The translations under genes were made by a program, and so were the position numbers. A DNA stretch of 64,000 nucleotides from Alphaproteobacteria bacterium (GTDB taxonomy: Bacteria; Pseudomonadota; Alphaproteobacteria; UBA8366): contig WHUA01000005.1 in assembly GCA_009377445.1 (NCBI GenBank), positions 1-64,000 on the forward strand, written 5' to 3'. Below the pieces are notes generated by a model. That model made no database searches. It saw nothing but the letters and a program-made list of their open reading frames with translations, and was not told the origin of the DNA. This document shows positions 34,366 to 44,232 of the stretch, in pieces. Every line of letters begins with the position of its first letter. The first letter of the stretch is position 1.

Positions 34366-35550
34366 ATGCGGGAAGCGGTCATCGTCTCCACGGCGCGCAC
34401 GCCGATCGGCAGGGCCTACAGGGGCGCGTTCAACAATACCCACGGCGCCGACCTGGGCGCGCATTCGGTGCGCCATGCGGTCGAGCGCGCCGGCATCGAC
34501 CCCGGCGAGGTCGAGGACGTGCTGATGGGCTGCGCCCTGCCCGAGGGCGCGACCGGCGGCAACATCGCCCGCCAGATCGCGATCCGGGCAGGCCTGCCGG
34601 TCACGGTGGCGGCGTCGACCATCAACCGCTTCTGCTCCTCGGGCATGCAGGCGATCGCCATGGCGGCGCAGCGCGTCATCGTCGACGGCGTGCCGGTCAT
34701 GGTGGGCGGCGGGCTGGAATCGATCAGCCTCGTGCAGAACGACCATATGAACAAGTATCGCGCCCGCAACGACTGGATCGTGGAGCACAAGCCCGCGCTC
34801 TACGACACCATGATCCAGACCGCCGAGACGGTGGCGGAGCGCTACGGCATCGCGCGCGAGGCGCAGGACGAATACGCGGTGGCGAGCCAGCGCAAGACCG
34901 CGGCGGGCCAGCAGGCCGGGCGTTTCGACGACGAGATCGTGCCCCTGCCGAGCGTCAAGCTGGTCGCCAACCGCGAGACCGGCGAGACGCACGAGGAAAA
35001 GGCCACGCTGGAGCGCGACGAGGGCAACCGCCCCGGCACCAGCATGGAAGACCTCGCCAAGCTGAAGCCGGTGCTGCACGAGAAGGGCTGCATCACGGCG
35101 GGCAACGCGTCGCAGCTTTCCGACGGCTCGTCGGCGGCCGTGCTGATGGATGCCAAGACGGCGGAGAAGCGCGGGCTCGAGCCGCTCGGCGTGTTCCGCG
35201 GCCTGGCCGTCGCCGGCTGCGACCCGGACGAGATGGGCATCGGCCCGGTCTACGCCGTGCCGCGCCTGCTGGAGCGTCACGGGCTCAAGATCGACGACAT
35301 CGACCTGTGGGAGCTGAACGAGGCCTTCGCCGTGCAGGTGCTGTACTGCCGCGACAAGCTCGGCATTCCGGACGAGTTGCTCAACGTCGACGGCGGCGCG
35401 ATCTCGATCGGCCATCCCTACGGCATGAGCGGCGCCCGCATGGTCGGCCACGCGCTGATCGAAGGCCGGCGGCGCGGCGCGAAGCGCGTCGTCTGCACCA
35501 TGTGCATCGGCGGCGGCATGGGCGCGGCCGGCCTGTTCGAAGTGCGCTAA
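34366..35550 (+). CDS. acetyl-CoA acyltransferase (thiolase)
   Basis: A 394-residue thiolase from ATG 34366. Catalytic residues: C90 ([10 protein letters not shown]), H350 ([10 protein letters not shown]) and C380 ([10 protein letters not shown]). ELNEAFAVQ is also conserved. It cleaves 3-ketoacyl-CoA or condenses acetyl-CoA. It leads a tight operon with an SDR (11 bases on) and an acyl-CoA ligase, which together would activate and degrade a carboxylic acid. The missing acyl-CoA dehydrogenase must be elsewhere. Confidence 0.92.
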   Translation: MREAVIVSTARTPIGRAYRGAFNNTHGADLGAHSVRHAVERAGIDPGEVEDVLMGCALPEGATGGNIARQIAIRAGLPVTVAASTINRFCSSGMQAIAMAAQRVIVDGVPVMVGGGLESISLVQNDHMNKYRARNDWIVEHKPALYDTMIQTAETVAERYGIAREAQDEYAVASQRKTAAGQQAGRFDDEIVPLPSVKLVANRETGETHEEKATLERDEGNRPGTSMEDLAKLKPVLHEKGCITAGNASQLSDGSSAAVLMDAKTAEKRGLEPLGVFRGLAVAGCDPDEMGIGPVYAVPRLLERHGLKIDDIDLWELNEAFAVQVLYCRDKLGIPDELLNVDGGAISIGHPYGMSGARMVGHALIEGRRRGAKRVVCTMCIGGGMGAAGLFEVR

Positions 35551-35561
35551 CGGAGAGAACC

Positions 35562-36305
35562 ATGGATTTCACGGGGAAGACCGTCGTCGTGACGGGCGGG
35601 TCGTCGGGCATCGGGCGGGCCACCGTGCACGCATTCGCGAAGGCCGGCGGCAACGTCTATTTCGGCGACATCAACGAGAAAGGCGCGGACGAGACGATTG
35701 CCCAGGCGAAGGGCCTGCCGGGCAAGGTGGCGTTTCGCAAGCTGGACCTGGAGAAGGCGGCGTCGATCACCGAATTCGCGAAGGCGCTGCACGACCAAGG
35801 CGGCAAGGCGGACGTGGTCGCCAACGTCGCCGGCTGGGACGTCGGCGAGCCCTTCGTCAAGAACACGCCCGAGTTCATGGACAAGGTCATCGCCATCAAC
35901 CTGATGGGCTGCATCCGGGTCACCCGCGCCTTCCTCGACCCGATGATCGAGGCGCAGTCGGGCGCGATCGTGAACGTGTCGAGCGACGCCGGCCGCGTCG
36001 GCAGCTCGGGCGAGACGGTCTATTCCGGCGCCAAGGGCGGCATCATCGGCTTCACCAAGTCGCTGGCGCGCGAGATGGCGCGCTACCAGATCCGCGCCAA
36101 CGTCATCGCGCCGGGGCCGACGGACACGCCGCTCTTCCGCGCCCAGCCGGAAAAGCTGCAGGCGGCGCTGATCCGCGCCATCCCGCTCCGCCGCCTCGCC
36201 CAACCGGCGGAGATCGCGGACGGCATTATGTTCTTCGCGAGCGACCGGGCGCGCTACATCACGGGCCAGGTTCTCAGCGTCAGCGGCGGCCTGACGATGG
36301 TGTGA
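35562..36305 (+). CDS. SDR oxidoreductase
   Basis: A 247-residue short-chain dehydrogenase from ATG 35562. [10 protein letters not shown] cofactor motif, NVAG (VVANVAGWD), catalytic S ([10 protein letters not shown]) and Y-x-x-x-K (TVYSGAKGG). The aspartate in YFGDINE after the second strand points to NAD rather than NADP. The position between thiolase and ligase suggests a 3-hydroxyacyl-CoA or ring-hydroxy dehydrogenase role, similar to 2-hydroxycyclohexanecarboxyl-CoA dehydrogenase, as in alicyclic acid catabolism. That is inference. Confidence 0.87.
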   Translation: MDFTGKTVVVTGGSSGIGRATVHAFAKAGGNVYFGDINEKGADETIAQAKGLPGKVAFRKLDLEKAASITEFAKALHDQGGKADVVANVAGWDVGEPFVKNTPEFMDKVIAINLMGCIRVTRAFLDPMIEAQSGAIVNVSSDAGRVGSSGETVYSGAKGGIIGFTKSLAREMARYQIRANVIAPGPTDTPLFRAQPEKLQAALIRAIPLRRLAQPAEIADGIMFFASDRARYITGQVLSVSGGLTMV

Positions 36306-36334
36306 GCCGCCGCATGGCATAGGGAGCTCGCCCG

Positions 36335-37975
<1,641 letters not shown>

Positions 37976-37977
37976 GG

Positions 37978-38937
37978 TCACCGCGTCGCGCGGATCGGGC
38001 CGATGCGCTTTCGCGGCACCGCGACCGCAGGCTCCGGCGTCAGCTCCGGCGTCACCAGTCGCGGCTGGACCACGTCGTCGGACAGTGCCGTGTCGTCCAG
38101 CGGGATCGTGTGCGCGCCGCCTTGGATCGCGATCCGGGGCGCGCCGCGCCGGGCCTGTCTGGCGGCGGCCTTGATCGTGTCGGCGACGGCGGCCAGCTCG
38201 GGTTCGCCGCCCTCCGCGACCACGCCGTAGATGACCGGACCGTCGAGCCAATGCGCCATCGTGACGCCGGCATCGTGGGAAAAGACCATCTTCCGGTCGG
38301 CCGGTCGCCACCGGCTGCCGAGAAACAGGCTGAGACGGCGGCCGTCGGTGCGCTCATAGGTCATCTGCGCCATCTGCTTGCTGCCGCTGCCGACGATGCG
38401 CCTGTTCTGAAACGTGTAGCCGAGAGCCGATAGGTCGGGCGGATCGAGCTCGAGCGCCGCTTCCGGCGGCCGTTCCAGGATGCCCCCCGCGCTCACCCTG
38501 TCTATGTGCGGCATCGCAGGCTCGGCTTGCCGCATCTGCGGGTGGTTGGCCAACGCCTGCTCCACGAAGCTCTCCGCCACGGACGGCGTCTGCCGTTGCT
38601 CGAAGCCCATCAGCCAGCCGCCGGCCCCGGCGGCGAGCAGGATGGCGACGCTCGCGGCGGCGCGCAGCCAATGGCCCCGGCCCGCGCCGTCGCCGCGCTC
38701 GCGGTGCAGGATGGCCTGCAGCCGCTCCGGCAACGGCTCGTTGATGATGGGTCCGTAGAGCCTCTGGATCTCGCGATTCTGTTCGATGTAGGCCGCCACG
38801 CGCTCGGCCTCCGCCGGATGGGCGCGCAGGAACGCCTCGACCGCCCGCTTGCGCACGGGGTCGGCGTCGAGCAGGCCGTCGGCGTATCCCAGCAGATCGA
38901 TCTCGGTAATCGCGATGCGCGGATCTATCTCCGTCAT
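37978..38937 (-). CDS. anti-sigma factor, membrane-anchored
   Basis: A 319-residue protein from ATG 38937. Residues 1-80 form the sigma-binding cytoplasmic part (LLGYADGLLDADPVRKRAVE), which has no ZAS zinc motif; residues about 91-110 are a single membrane helix; the rest is periplasmic with strands such as GYTFQNRRIVGSG and LSLFLGSRWRP. It overlaps the ECF sigma gene by four bases (ATGA), the normal coupling for a sigma/anti-sigma pair. It would hold the sigma factor at the membrane until a periplasmic signal arrives. Confidence 0.85.
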   Translation of the reverse strand: MTEIDPRIAITEIDLLGYADGLLDADPVRKRAVEAFLRAHPAEAERVAAYIEQNREIQRLYGPIINEPLPERLQAILHRERGDGAGRGHWLRAAASVAILLAAGAGGWLMGFEQRQTPSVAESFVEQALANHPQMRQAEPAMPHIDRVSAGGILERPPEAALELDPPDLSALGYTFQNRRIVGSGSKQMAQMTYERTDGRRLSLFLGSRWRPADRKMVFSHDAGVTMAHWLDGPVIYGVVAEGGEPELAAVADTIKAAARQARRGAPRIAIQGGAHTIPLDDTALSDDVVQPRLVTPELTPEPAVAVPRKRIGPIRATR

Positions 38938-39458
38938 TTCACTCTCCGGAGCTCGACCGAGCTCTTAGGGCGTATGTTTGCCGTCCGCAGCGCCTCCCGC
39001 GCGCGCGACAGGCGTGAGCGCACGGTTCCCACCGGGACCGCGAGTATGTCGGCGGCCTCGTCATAGGACATCCCTTCCAGCGCGATCAGCAGGAGCGCCG
39101 CGCGCTGCTGATCGGGCAGCCGGCCGAGCGCCGCGGCCATGTCCTGCCATGCCAGATGATCCTCCTGGCGCGGCGGCTCCCTGAGACGCTCGTGGATCCC
39201 TTCGTAGGGCCCATCGACCGGAAGCTGGGCGCGTTCGCGCGTCCGGCGCGGCTGGCCGTTGATGAACGTGCGGTAGAGCGTGCGGAACAGCCAGCTTCGG
39301 ATGCTGCCGCGGCGGCGCCATTGATGATGCTTGCGTATGGCCCGCTCGAGACAGTCCTGCACCAGGTCGTCCGCCTCGTCCCGGTCGCGCGCCAGCGCCC
39401 TGGCATAGCGGCGGAGATGCGGTATTTCGCGCGAGATCAACCATTTCACGTCACTCAC
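38934..39458 (-). CDS. ECF RNA polymerase sigma factor
   Basis: About 174 residues; the start is GTG 39458 or GTG 39449, no ATG being well placed. Sigma-2 region: LRRYARALARDRDEADDLVQ then DCLERAIRK. Sigma-4 region: LGRLPDQQRAALLLIALEGM then SYDEAADILAVPVGTVRSRL. No extra domain. It is co-translated with the anti-sigma factor and divergent from the DUF4168 protein; matching promoter elements for both directions lie at 39600-39660. Confidence 0.9.
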   Translation of the reverse strand: MSDVKWLISREIPHLRRYARALARDRDEADDLVQDCLERAIRKHHQWRRRGSIRSWLFRTLYRTFINGQPRRTRERAQLPVDGPYEGIHERLREPPRQEDHLAWQDMAAALGRLPDQQRAALLLIALEGMSYDEAADILAVPVGTVRSRLSRAREALRTANIRPKSSVELRRVK

Positions 39459-39599
39459 GCTGCATCGCGTCCCATCGCCGCCGTTTCCTGTCGCTGTCCG
39501 TTTCCGCTGTTCTCTCTCCCCTCCTAGCCATCCCCACTCAGCCACCCCGACTTGGCCGAATCGGGCGTTCGCCCGCTGAAACTCCGCTCCGGGAGATAA

Positions 39600-39626
39600 G
39601 ACGGGTCGAGCAGCGAAAAGGTTCCC
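39600..39626 (-). promoter_or_regulatory. ECF-type promoter of the sigma/anti-sigma operon
   Basis: Read on the minus strand: GGGAAC (39626-39621), 17 bases, CGTC (39603-39600). GGAAC-N16/17-CGTC is the classic ECF promoter pattern, so the sigma factor probably activates its own operon. The -35 box is mirrored by that of the opposite promoter. Confidence 0.65.
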
Positions 39627-39633
39627 TGCGAAC

Positions 39634-39660
39634 GGGAACAATCACGCAATGGCACGCGAT
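39634..39660 (+). promoter_or_regulatory. ECF-type promoter of the DUF4168 gene
   Basis: GGGAAC (39634-39639), 17 bases, CGAT (39657-39660), about 75 bases before the ATG at 39736. Same geometry as the sigma-operon promoter on the other strand. The two -35 boxes form the inverted repeat GTTCCC-tgcgaac-GGGAAC at 39621-39639. Confidence 0.6.
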
Positions 39661-39735
39661 GGAACGATCCGGGGGTTGGCGCTGTCGTTTGCTGTGCCGA
39701 CTGGCTATCGAAAAAATCACCGAGAGAGGTATCTG

Positions 39736-40149
39736 ATGACGAAACCTGCCAACATTCGGACTCCACTGGGAATTCCCGCCGCCCTGATGCTCGGCGCGGC
39801 AATCGTCGTGGGCGCGGCGTTCGCGACCGGCGTGCGGGCGCAGACCGCGGCGCCCAGCGAACCGCCGGCGGCGGCGGCGGCGCAGAAATTCAGCGAGCAG
39901 GACCTTCAGTCCTATGCGTCGGCCGTCGTCAAGGTGCAGGACATCAGCGTGAAGTGGCAGGACAAGCTGCGGACCACGAAGGATCCGGCGGCGACCACCG
40001 AGATTCAGAAGAAGGCCGAGGACGAGGCGGTCACGGCGGTGAAGGGTGAAGGCCTGACCGTCGAGAAATACAACCAGATTGCGCTCGCCACCGAAACCGA
40101 CGCCGAGCTCCGCAACAAGGTTCTCGATTACGTCTCGAAGGCGAAGTAA
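39736..40149 (+). CDS. exported DUF4168-domain protein
   Basis: A 137-residue protein from ATG 39736. Residues 1-36 are a signal peptide (hydrophobic AALMLGAAIVVGAAFATG, cut after VRAQ). The mature part is a DUF4168 domain: FSEQDLQSYASAVVKVQDI, KKAEDEAVTAVKGEGLTVEK, then YNQIALATETDAELRNKVLD. Function of the domain is unknown; it is a periplasmic helical protein. The shared ECF-type promoter region suggests it is a direct target of the envelope-stress-like sigma factor beside it. Confidence 0.82.
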   Translation: MTKPANIRTPLGIPAALMLGAAIVVGAAFATGVRAQTAAPSEPPAAAAAQKFSEQDLQSYASAVVKVQDISVKWQDKLRTTKDPAATTEIQKKAEDEAVTAVKGEGLTVEKYNQIALATETDAELRNKVLDYVSKAK

Positions 40150-40269
40150 GCGCCCGCGTTCCCCTCTCCGCCCCTCAGGGGCGGAGAGGGCCAGGGAGAG
40201 GTGGGGATTCTTGCACCGAGCATTCCGGGCGGGCATCCCCACCTCACCCGCCTGCGGACCGAAGCCCTG

Positions 40270-40415
40270 GGGCAAGCGGGGTGCGTGCTTCGACAGGCTC
40301 AGCATGAGGTTTTTTCTCAATGCCACAAAGATTGCCCCTCATCCTGAGCCCGTCGAAGGACGCACGGCATTCGTGCAAGATGCGGAAATGCAATTGCCCT
40401 GCCTTGCAGTGGAGG
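40270..40415. repeat. palindromic extragenic repeat, family 1, copy F (extended)
   Basis: Core hairpin 40281-40367, arms gtgcttcgacaggctcagca and cctgagcccgtcgaaggacg. The whole interval matches copy B (24098-24240) in reverse complement, including the outer parts (gcaagcggggtgcgtgcttc; ttcgtgcaagat). Just upstream, 40164-40190 is a separate perfect hairpin (CCTCTCCGCCCCT / AGGGGCGGAGAGG) ending the DUF4168 gene region. Confidence 0.85.
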
Positions 40416-40434
40416 ATTTAGGTGGGGCGTAACC

Positions 40435-40827
40435 CTAAACCGCCCTGAACCGCGCCAGCGCCACCCCGTCCTCTTCCTCGATCGCCAGCTCGACCGGCTG
40501 GTCGGCCCGCAGCCCGTCCCGCCAGTTGACGATGTTGGTGATCGCGCGGGCGCCTTCCTCCAGCTCGACCACCGCCACGCTGTACGGCACGCGGCCGGCG
40601 AAAGCCTTGTTGAAGGCGGTGTGGTAGACGACCCAGCTAACCAGCCGGCCCCTGCCGCTCGCCTGAACCCATTCATAGCCGTCGTGCAGGCAGCTCGGGC
40701 AGTCCTCGCGCGCCGGCATCCAGTGATGGCCGCACTTCGTGCAGCGCTGGATCATCAGCCTGCCCTCGCGGAGGCCCTGCCAGTGCGGCGCGTTGACCGG
40801 GGTGATCTCGGGCTCCGGTATGCTCAT
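40435..40827 (-). CDS. DUF35 zinc-ribbon/OB-fold protein (thiolase partner)
   Basis: A 130-residue protein from ATG 40827. The zinc ribbon has C29, C32, C43 and C46 (RCTKCGHHWMPAREDCPSC), followed by the OB-fold (RGRLVSWVVYHTAFNKAF, then PYSVAVVELEEGARAITNIV). DUF35 proteins bind and channel acyl-CoA for thiolase-like partners such as Ltp2 in steroid side-chain degradation. The gene follows a thiolase-fold gene by 17 bases, which supports a complex. Confidence 0.87.
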   Translation of the reverse strand: MSIPEPEITPVNAPHWQGLREGRLMIQRCTKCGHHWMPAREDCPSCLHDGYEWVQASGRGRLVSWVVYHTAFNKAFAGRVPYSVAVVELEEGARAITNIVNWRDGLRADQPVELAIEEEDGVALARFRAV

Positions 40828-40843
40828 GATCGCGCGCTCCCCC

Positions 40844-41986
40844 TCAAAGCCGCTGGCCCAGGATCAGCGTCGAATGCGTGTGCATGACGCCGCCCTGGTT
40901 GCTGACGATGCAGGTCTCCGCACCCTTGACCTGAAGGTTCGCCTCGCCCCGCATCTGGCGCACGCCCTCGATGACGAGCTGCATGCCGGGCATGCCCGTC
41001 TCCGAGAGCAGCCCGCCGCTGGTGTTCATCGGCAGCGCGCCGCCGCGGGCGATCGCGCCGGACGCGACGAAGGGACCGCCCTCGCCTTTCTTGCAGAAGC
41101 CGTAATCCTCCAAGGTCAGGATCGGCGTGATGGTGAAGCAGTCGTAGATCTGCGCCACGTCGATATCCTTCGGCGCGAGCCCCGCCATCTTGAACGCGGT
41201 CTTGCCGGAGACGACCGCCTCGGTCGCCGTCAGGTCCGGGCGTTGGGCCACTTCCCACGAGGTCTGGCCCTGGCCGAAGCCCAGGATCGGCACCGGGGCC
41301 TTCACCTTCAATTCCTTCGCGCGCCTGGCGCTCATCACCACCACGGCGCCGCCGGAATCCGAGACGAGGCAGCAGTCGTCGCGGCGCAGCGGCTCGGCAA
41401 TCCAGCGCGAGGCGAGATACTCGTCGAGCGTGATCGCCTTCCTGAGCTGCGCGTTGGGATTGTCCGCCCCGTTGGCGCGGCAGACGACCGCGACCGCGCC
41501 GAGCTGCTCGTGCGTCGTGCCGTACTGCGCCATGTGGCGGCGTGCGATCATGGCGTAGCCGGGGGCGATGCCGAACCAGCCGTAGCTCGCCACGCCGTCG
41601 CCGTTCCGCACCTTCTCATAGGCCTGGCGCGTGCCGGATTTCGGGTTGTCCGAGGCGGCGACGAGCGCGATCTCGCACTGCCCCGCCTCGATCGCCATGG
41701 CGGCGAAGGAGATCATCGAGGCGTTCGACGCCCCCGCCTGGTCCCATACGCCGCCGATGCGCGGGCGCAGCCCCATCGCCTCGGCCAGGGTCTGGCCGTA
41801 TTTGCTCTCGTAGGCCGAGGTCGGATACTTCACGTAGAGCGCGTCGACCATGCCCTTCTCGACGCCGGCGTCCGCCAGCGCCTTGCGGCACGCCTCGACG
41901 TTCATCGAGATGGTGGAGCGGCCCGGCAGCGCGCCGAACTTGGTGTGGCCGATGCCGGCAATGACGGTCTTGCCGCGGAGGCTCAC
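40844..41986 (-). CDS. thiolase-fold protein of the SCP-x/Ltp2 type, no nucleophilic Cys
   Basis: A 380-residue protein from GTG 41986 (GGGAGAG site). The fold is thiolase (VIAGIGHTKFGALPGRS; GVWDQAGASNASMISFAAMA), but the usual C-A-S/C-S-S nucleophile motif is replaced by GASNAS, as in Ltp2-like retro-aldolases. The motif IYDCFTITPILTLEDYGF (Y281, D282, Y295) and GGALPMNTSGGLLSETG are typical of that group. With the DUF35 partner downstream and an enoyl-CoA hydratase just upstream, the set could hydrate an enoyl-CoA and cleave the resulting tertiary 3-hydroxyacyl-CoA. Confidence 0.85.
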   Translation of the reverse strand: MSLRGKTVIAGIGHTKFGALPGRSTISMNVEACRKALADAGVEKGMVDALYVKYPTSAYESKYGQTLAEAMGLRPRIGGVWDQAGASNASMISFAAMAIEAGQCEIALVAASDNPKSGTRQAYEKVRNGDGVASYGWFGIAPGYAMIARRHMAQYGTTHEQLGAVAVVCRANGADNPNAQLRKAITLDEYLASRWIAEPLRRDDCCLVSDSGGAVVVMSARRAKELKVKAPVPILGFGQGQTSWEVAQRPDLTATEAVVSGKTAFKMAGLAPKDIDVAQIYDCFTITPILTLEDYGFCKKGEGGPFVASGAIARGGALPMNTSGGLLSETGMPGMQLVIEGVRQMRGEANLQVKGAETCIVSNQGGVMHTHSTLILGQRL

Positions 41987-41987
41987 C

Positions 41988-42764
41988 CTACTCTCCCTTG
42001 AAGCCCGGTTTGCGTTTCTCGGCAAAGGCTTTCGTGCCTTCCTTCACGTCCTTCGTCGTGCGCAGAATGACGTTGGTCGCCGACTCCCAGCGCAGCCCGG
42101 TCGCGAGATCCATGTCGAGCGAGCGGATCGCCAGCTCCTTCGACGCCTGTACCGCGAGCGGCGCATTCTCCGCCACGCGGCGGGCGTAGTCGTAGGCGGT
42201 CGCCATCAGCTTGTCGCGCGGCACCACGGCGTTGACCAGGCCCCAGCGCTCCGCGAGGTCGGTGCCGAAGCGGTCGCCGGTCAGCAGGATCTCCATCGCG
42301 ATGGCGTAGGGGAACTGCTTCATGACGCGCTGCGTGCCGCCGTTGCCGGGAACGAGGCCGCGCTTGACCTCGGAGAGGCCGAACACCGCGCCCTCGACCG
42401 CGATGCGGATGTCGGTCGCGAACAGGAGCGTCAACCCGCCGCCCATGCAGTAGCCGTTGACCGCGGCGATCACCGGCTTCCAAACCTCGAGCCCGCGGTT
42501 GAGGAGCTGGTCCTTCTGGGTCAGCCAGTTGTCGGCCAGCACCGGGTCGCGGTTGACATAGCTCTTCAGATCCGCCCCGGCAGTGAACGACTTCTCGCCC
42601 GCGCCGGTGACGATGGCGCAGCGGATCTTGCGGTCGTCGCGCACCTGCTCCCAGCAGCGCGACAGGGCCGCGTAATGCTCGGCATCGAGCGCGTTCATGC
42701 GCTCCGGCCGGTTCATGGTGATCAGCGCGACGCCGTCGGAATCGACTTCGAAATCTATGGACAT
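41988..42764 (-). CDS. enoyl-CoA hydratase/isomerase family protein
   Basis: A 258-residue crotonase-fold enzyme from ATG 42764. Oxyanion-hole loops: EKSFTAGADLKSY and GYCMGGGLTLLFATDIRIA. FGLSEVKRGLVPGNGGTQRV contains the region of the second catalytic glutamate but reads E-V-K-R-G-L-V-P-G-N-G-G. It hydrates or isomerises a 2-enoyl-CoA. It is the first gene of a three-gene operon; only one base separates its stop from the next start. Confidence 0.88.
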   Translation of the reverse strand: MSIDFEVDSDGVALITMNRPERMNALDAEHYAALSRCWEQVRDDRKIRCAIVTGAGEKSFTAGADLKSYVNRDPVLADNWLTQKDQLLNRGLEVWKPVIAAVNGYCMGGGLTLLFATDIRIAVEGAVFGLSEVKRGLVPGNGGTQRVMKQFPYAIAMEILLTGDRFGTDLAERWGLVNAVVPRDKLMATAYDYARRVAENAPLAVQASKELAIRSLDMDLATGLRWESATNVILRTTKDVKEGTKAFAEKRKPGFKGE

Positions 42765-42888
42765 GGGCGCGTTCTCCTCTGCCGAAACCTACACGGTGGC
42801 GCGGGAGCGGGGCAAATTGGGCTGGCTTCCGCACGCCGCCGGAATTGGTTACTCTCATTGGGTCCGGATCGCAGCGAAGGATCGGCCC

Positions 42889-43929
42889 ATGCATCTCTTC
42901 AAGGAGAACGCGCCGGCGGACATGGACGCGGCGGTGACGCGGATTCCGGTGATCGATTTCGGCCACTTCTTCGCGGGCGAGCCCGGCGCGCTGGCAAGGC
43001 TGGGCGGCGAGGTGCGGCGGGCCTGCGAGACGGCCGGCTTCTTCTACATCCTGAACCACGGCGTGCCCGAGGCGCTGATCGACGGCGCGTTCGCGCAGTC
43101 GAAGCGGTTCCATGCGATGCCGCTGGACGAGAAGCGGAAGCTCAAGCTCGACGCCTACAACATCGGCTATCTCGAGATAAACGCCAGCCAGCAGTCGCAT
43201 TCGACGGTGCACAAGGCGACCCGGCCGAACCAGAACGAATCCTTCTTCGTCACGCACGACCGTGCGCCGGACCATCCCGACCGCATCGCCGGAACGCCGC
43301 TCCGTGCGGGCAACTATTGGCCGGAGAGCCTGCCCGGCTTCCGCGAGGGGGTGATGGCCTATTTCCGCGCGGTGAACGCGCTCGGCCAGTGCATGCTGCC
43401 GGCCTTCGCGGCGGCGCTCGGGCTGGACGAAGATTACTTCGCGCCGCTGTTCGCGGACGAGAACCACGCGATGCTGCGCATGCTGCATTACCCGCCGACG
43501 AAGATCGAGGACAACGATTTCGGCGCCGGGCCGCACACCGACAACAGCTTCCTGACGATCCTCGCGCGGATGGAGGTGCCCGGGCTTGCAATCCGCCTGC
43601 CGTCGGGCGAGTGGGTCACGCCGCCGCTCATCCCCGGCACCTTCCTGGTCAATATCGGCAACATGATGCGGCGGATGTCGAACGACCGCTTCCTGTCGAC
43701 GCCGCACGGCGTGATCGTCGAAGGCGCGCAGGACCGGTACTCGCTGGCGTATTTCCACAGCCCGCACGCCTACCGCACGATCGAGGTGGCGCCGACCTGC
43801 ACGGACGCGGACAACCCGCCGAAATATCCGCCCGCGCTGTACGCCGACCTGATCATGGAATTCTTCAGCGCCAACTACTTCCATCAGAAAGATCACGGCA
43901 AAGTCGAGATGCGGAACCGCTACGTCTAG
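42889..43929 (+). CDS. isopenicillin N synthase-like 2OG-Fe(II) oxygenase
   Basis: A 346-residue enzyme from ATG 42889 (AAGGA site); the frame is open further upstream but crosses the enoyl-CoA hydratase start. N-terminal DIOX_N domain: RIPVIDFGHFFAG and ETAGFFYILNHGVPEALI. Iron site H216, D218 (GPHTDNSF) and H273 (STPHGVIV); 2-oxoglutarate site R283-x-S285 (DRYSLAYF). Such enzymes hydroxylate or desaturate diverse small molecules; in bacteria the role is seldom known. It is followed by a small membrane protein and a flavoprotein on the same strand. Confidence 0.87.
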   Translation: MHLFKENAPADMDAAVTRIPVIDFGHFFAGEPGALARLGGEVRRACETAGFFYILNHGVPEALIDGAFAQSKRFHAMPLDEKRKLKLDAYNIGYLEINASQQSHSTVHKATRPNQNESFFVTHDRAPDHPDRIAGTPLRAGNYWPESLPGFREGVMAYFRAVNALGQCMLPAFAAALGLDEDYFAPLFADENHAMLRMLHYPPTKIEDNDFGAGPHTDNSFLTILARMEVPGLAIRLPSGEWVTPPLIPGTFLVNIGNMMRRMSNDRFLSTPHGVIVEGAQDRYSLAYFHSPHAYRTIEVAPTCTDADNPPKYPPALYADLIMEFFSANYFHQKDHGKVEMRNRYV

Positions 43930-43999
43930 CGATTTGCCCCTGCCGCCGCCGTCGGGCGATAATCCGCGCCGTTCTGAATTGGAAGGAGCCGGAAGCGGC

Positions 44000-44224
44000 A
44001 TGGAGAATTATCCCGCCATCGCGATCCTGGTGAAATACGGCAAGGCGCTCGCGATCGGCGTGGCGGTGCTGCCGGTCCTCGCCGCGCTCTGCGCTGTCGC
44101 AGTACTCGGCGCCCACTGGGGCGTGATCGTGGCTGGTGTCGTCGCGGGTGCGCTGGCCGGGCTACTGTTCAAGGCGCTGGTCGAGCTGACGGTCATCATC
44201 ACGGACATGCTGCTGCCGAGATAG
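44000..44224 (+). CDS. small membrane protein with two transmembrane segments
   Basis: A 74-residue protein from ATG 44000 (GGAAGGAGC upstream). Two hydrophobic segments (ALAIGVAVLPVLAALCAVAV and GVIVAGVVAGALAGLLF) are joined by a short loop (LGAHW), with a C-terminal amphipathic end. Its stop is eight bases before the flavoprotein start, so the two are co-transcribed; it might anchor or feed electrons to that enzyme, though it has no haem-ligand pattern. Confidence 0.65.
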   Translation: MENYPAIAILVKYGKALAIGVAVLPVLAALCAVAVLGAHWGVIVAGVVAGALAGLLFKALVELTVIITDMLLPR

Positions 44225-44232
44225 AGGGATGC

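Noticed and set aside
41983..44001. 672-codon minus-strand frame across the hydratase and IPNS-like genes
   Set aside because: It spans two well-supported genes in other frames or strands and shows no family signature.
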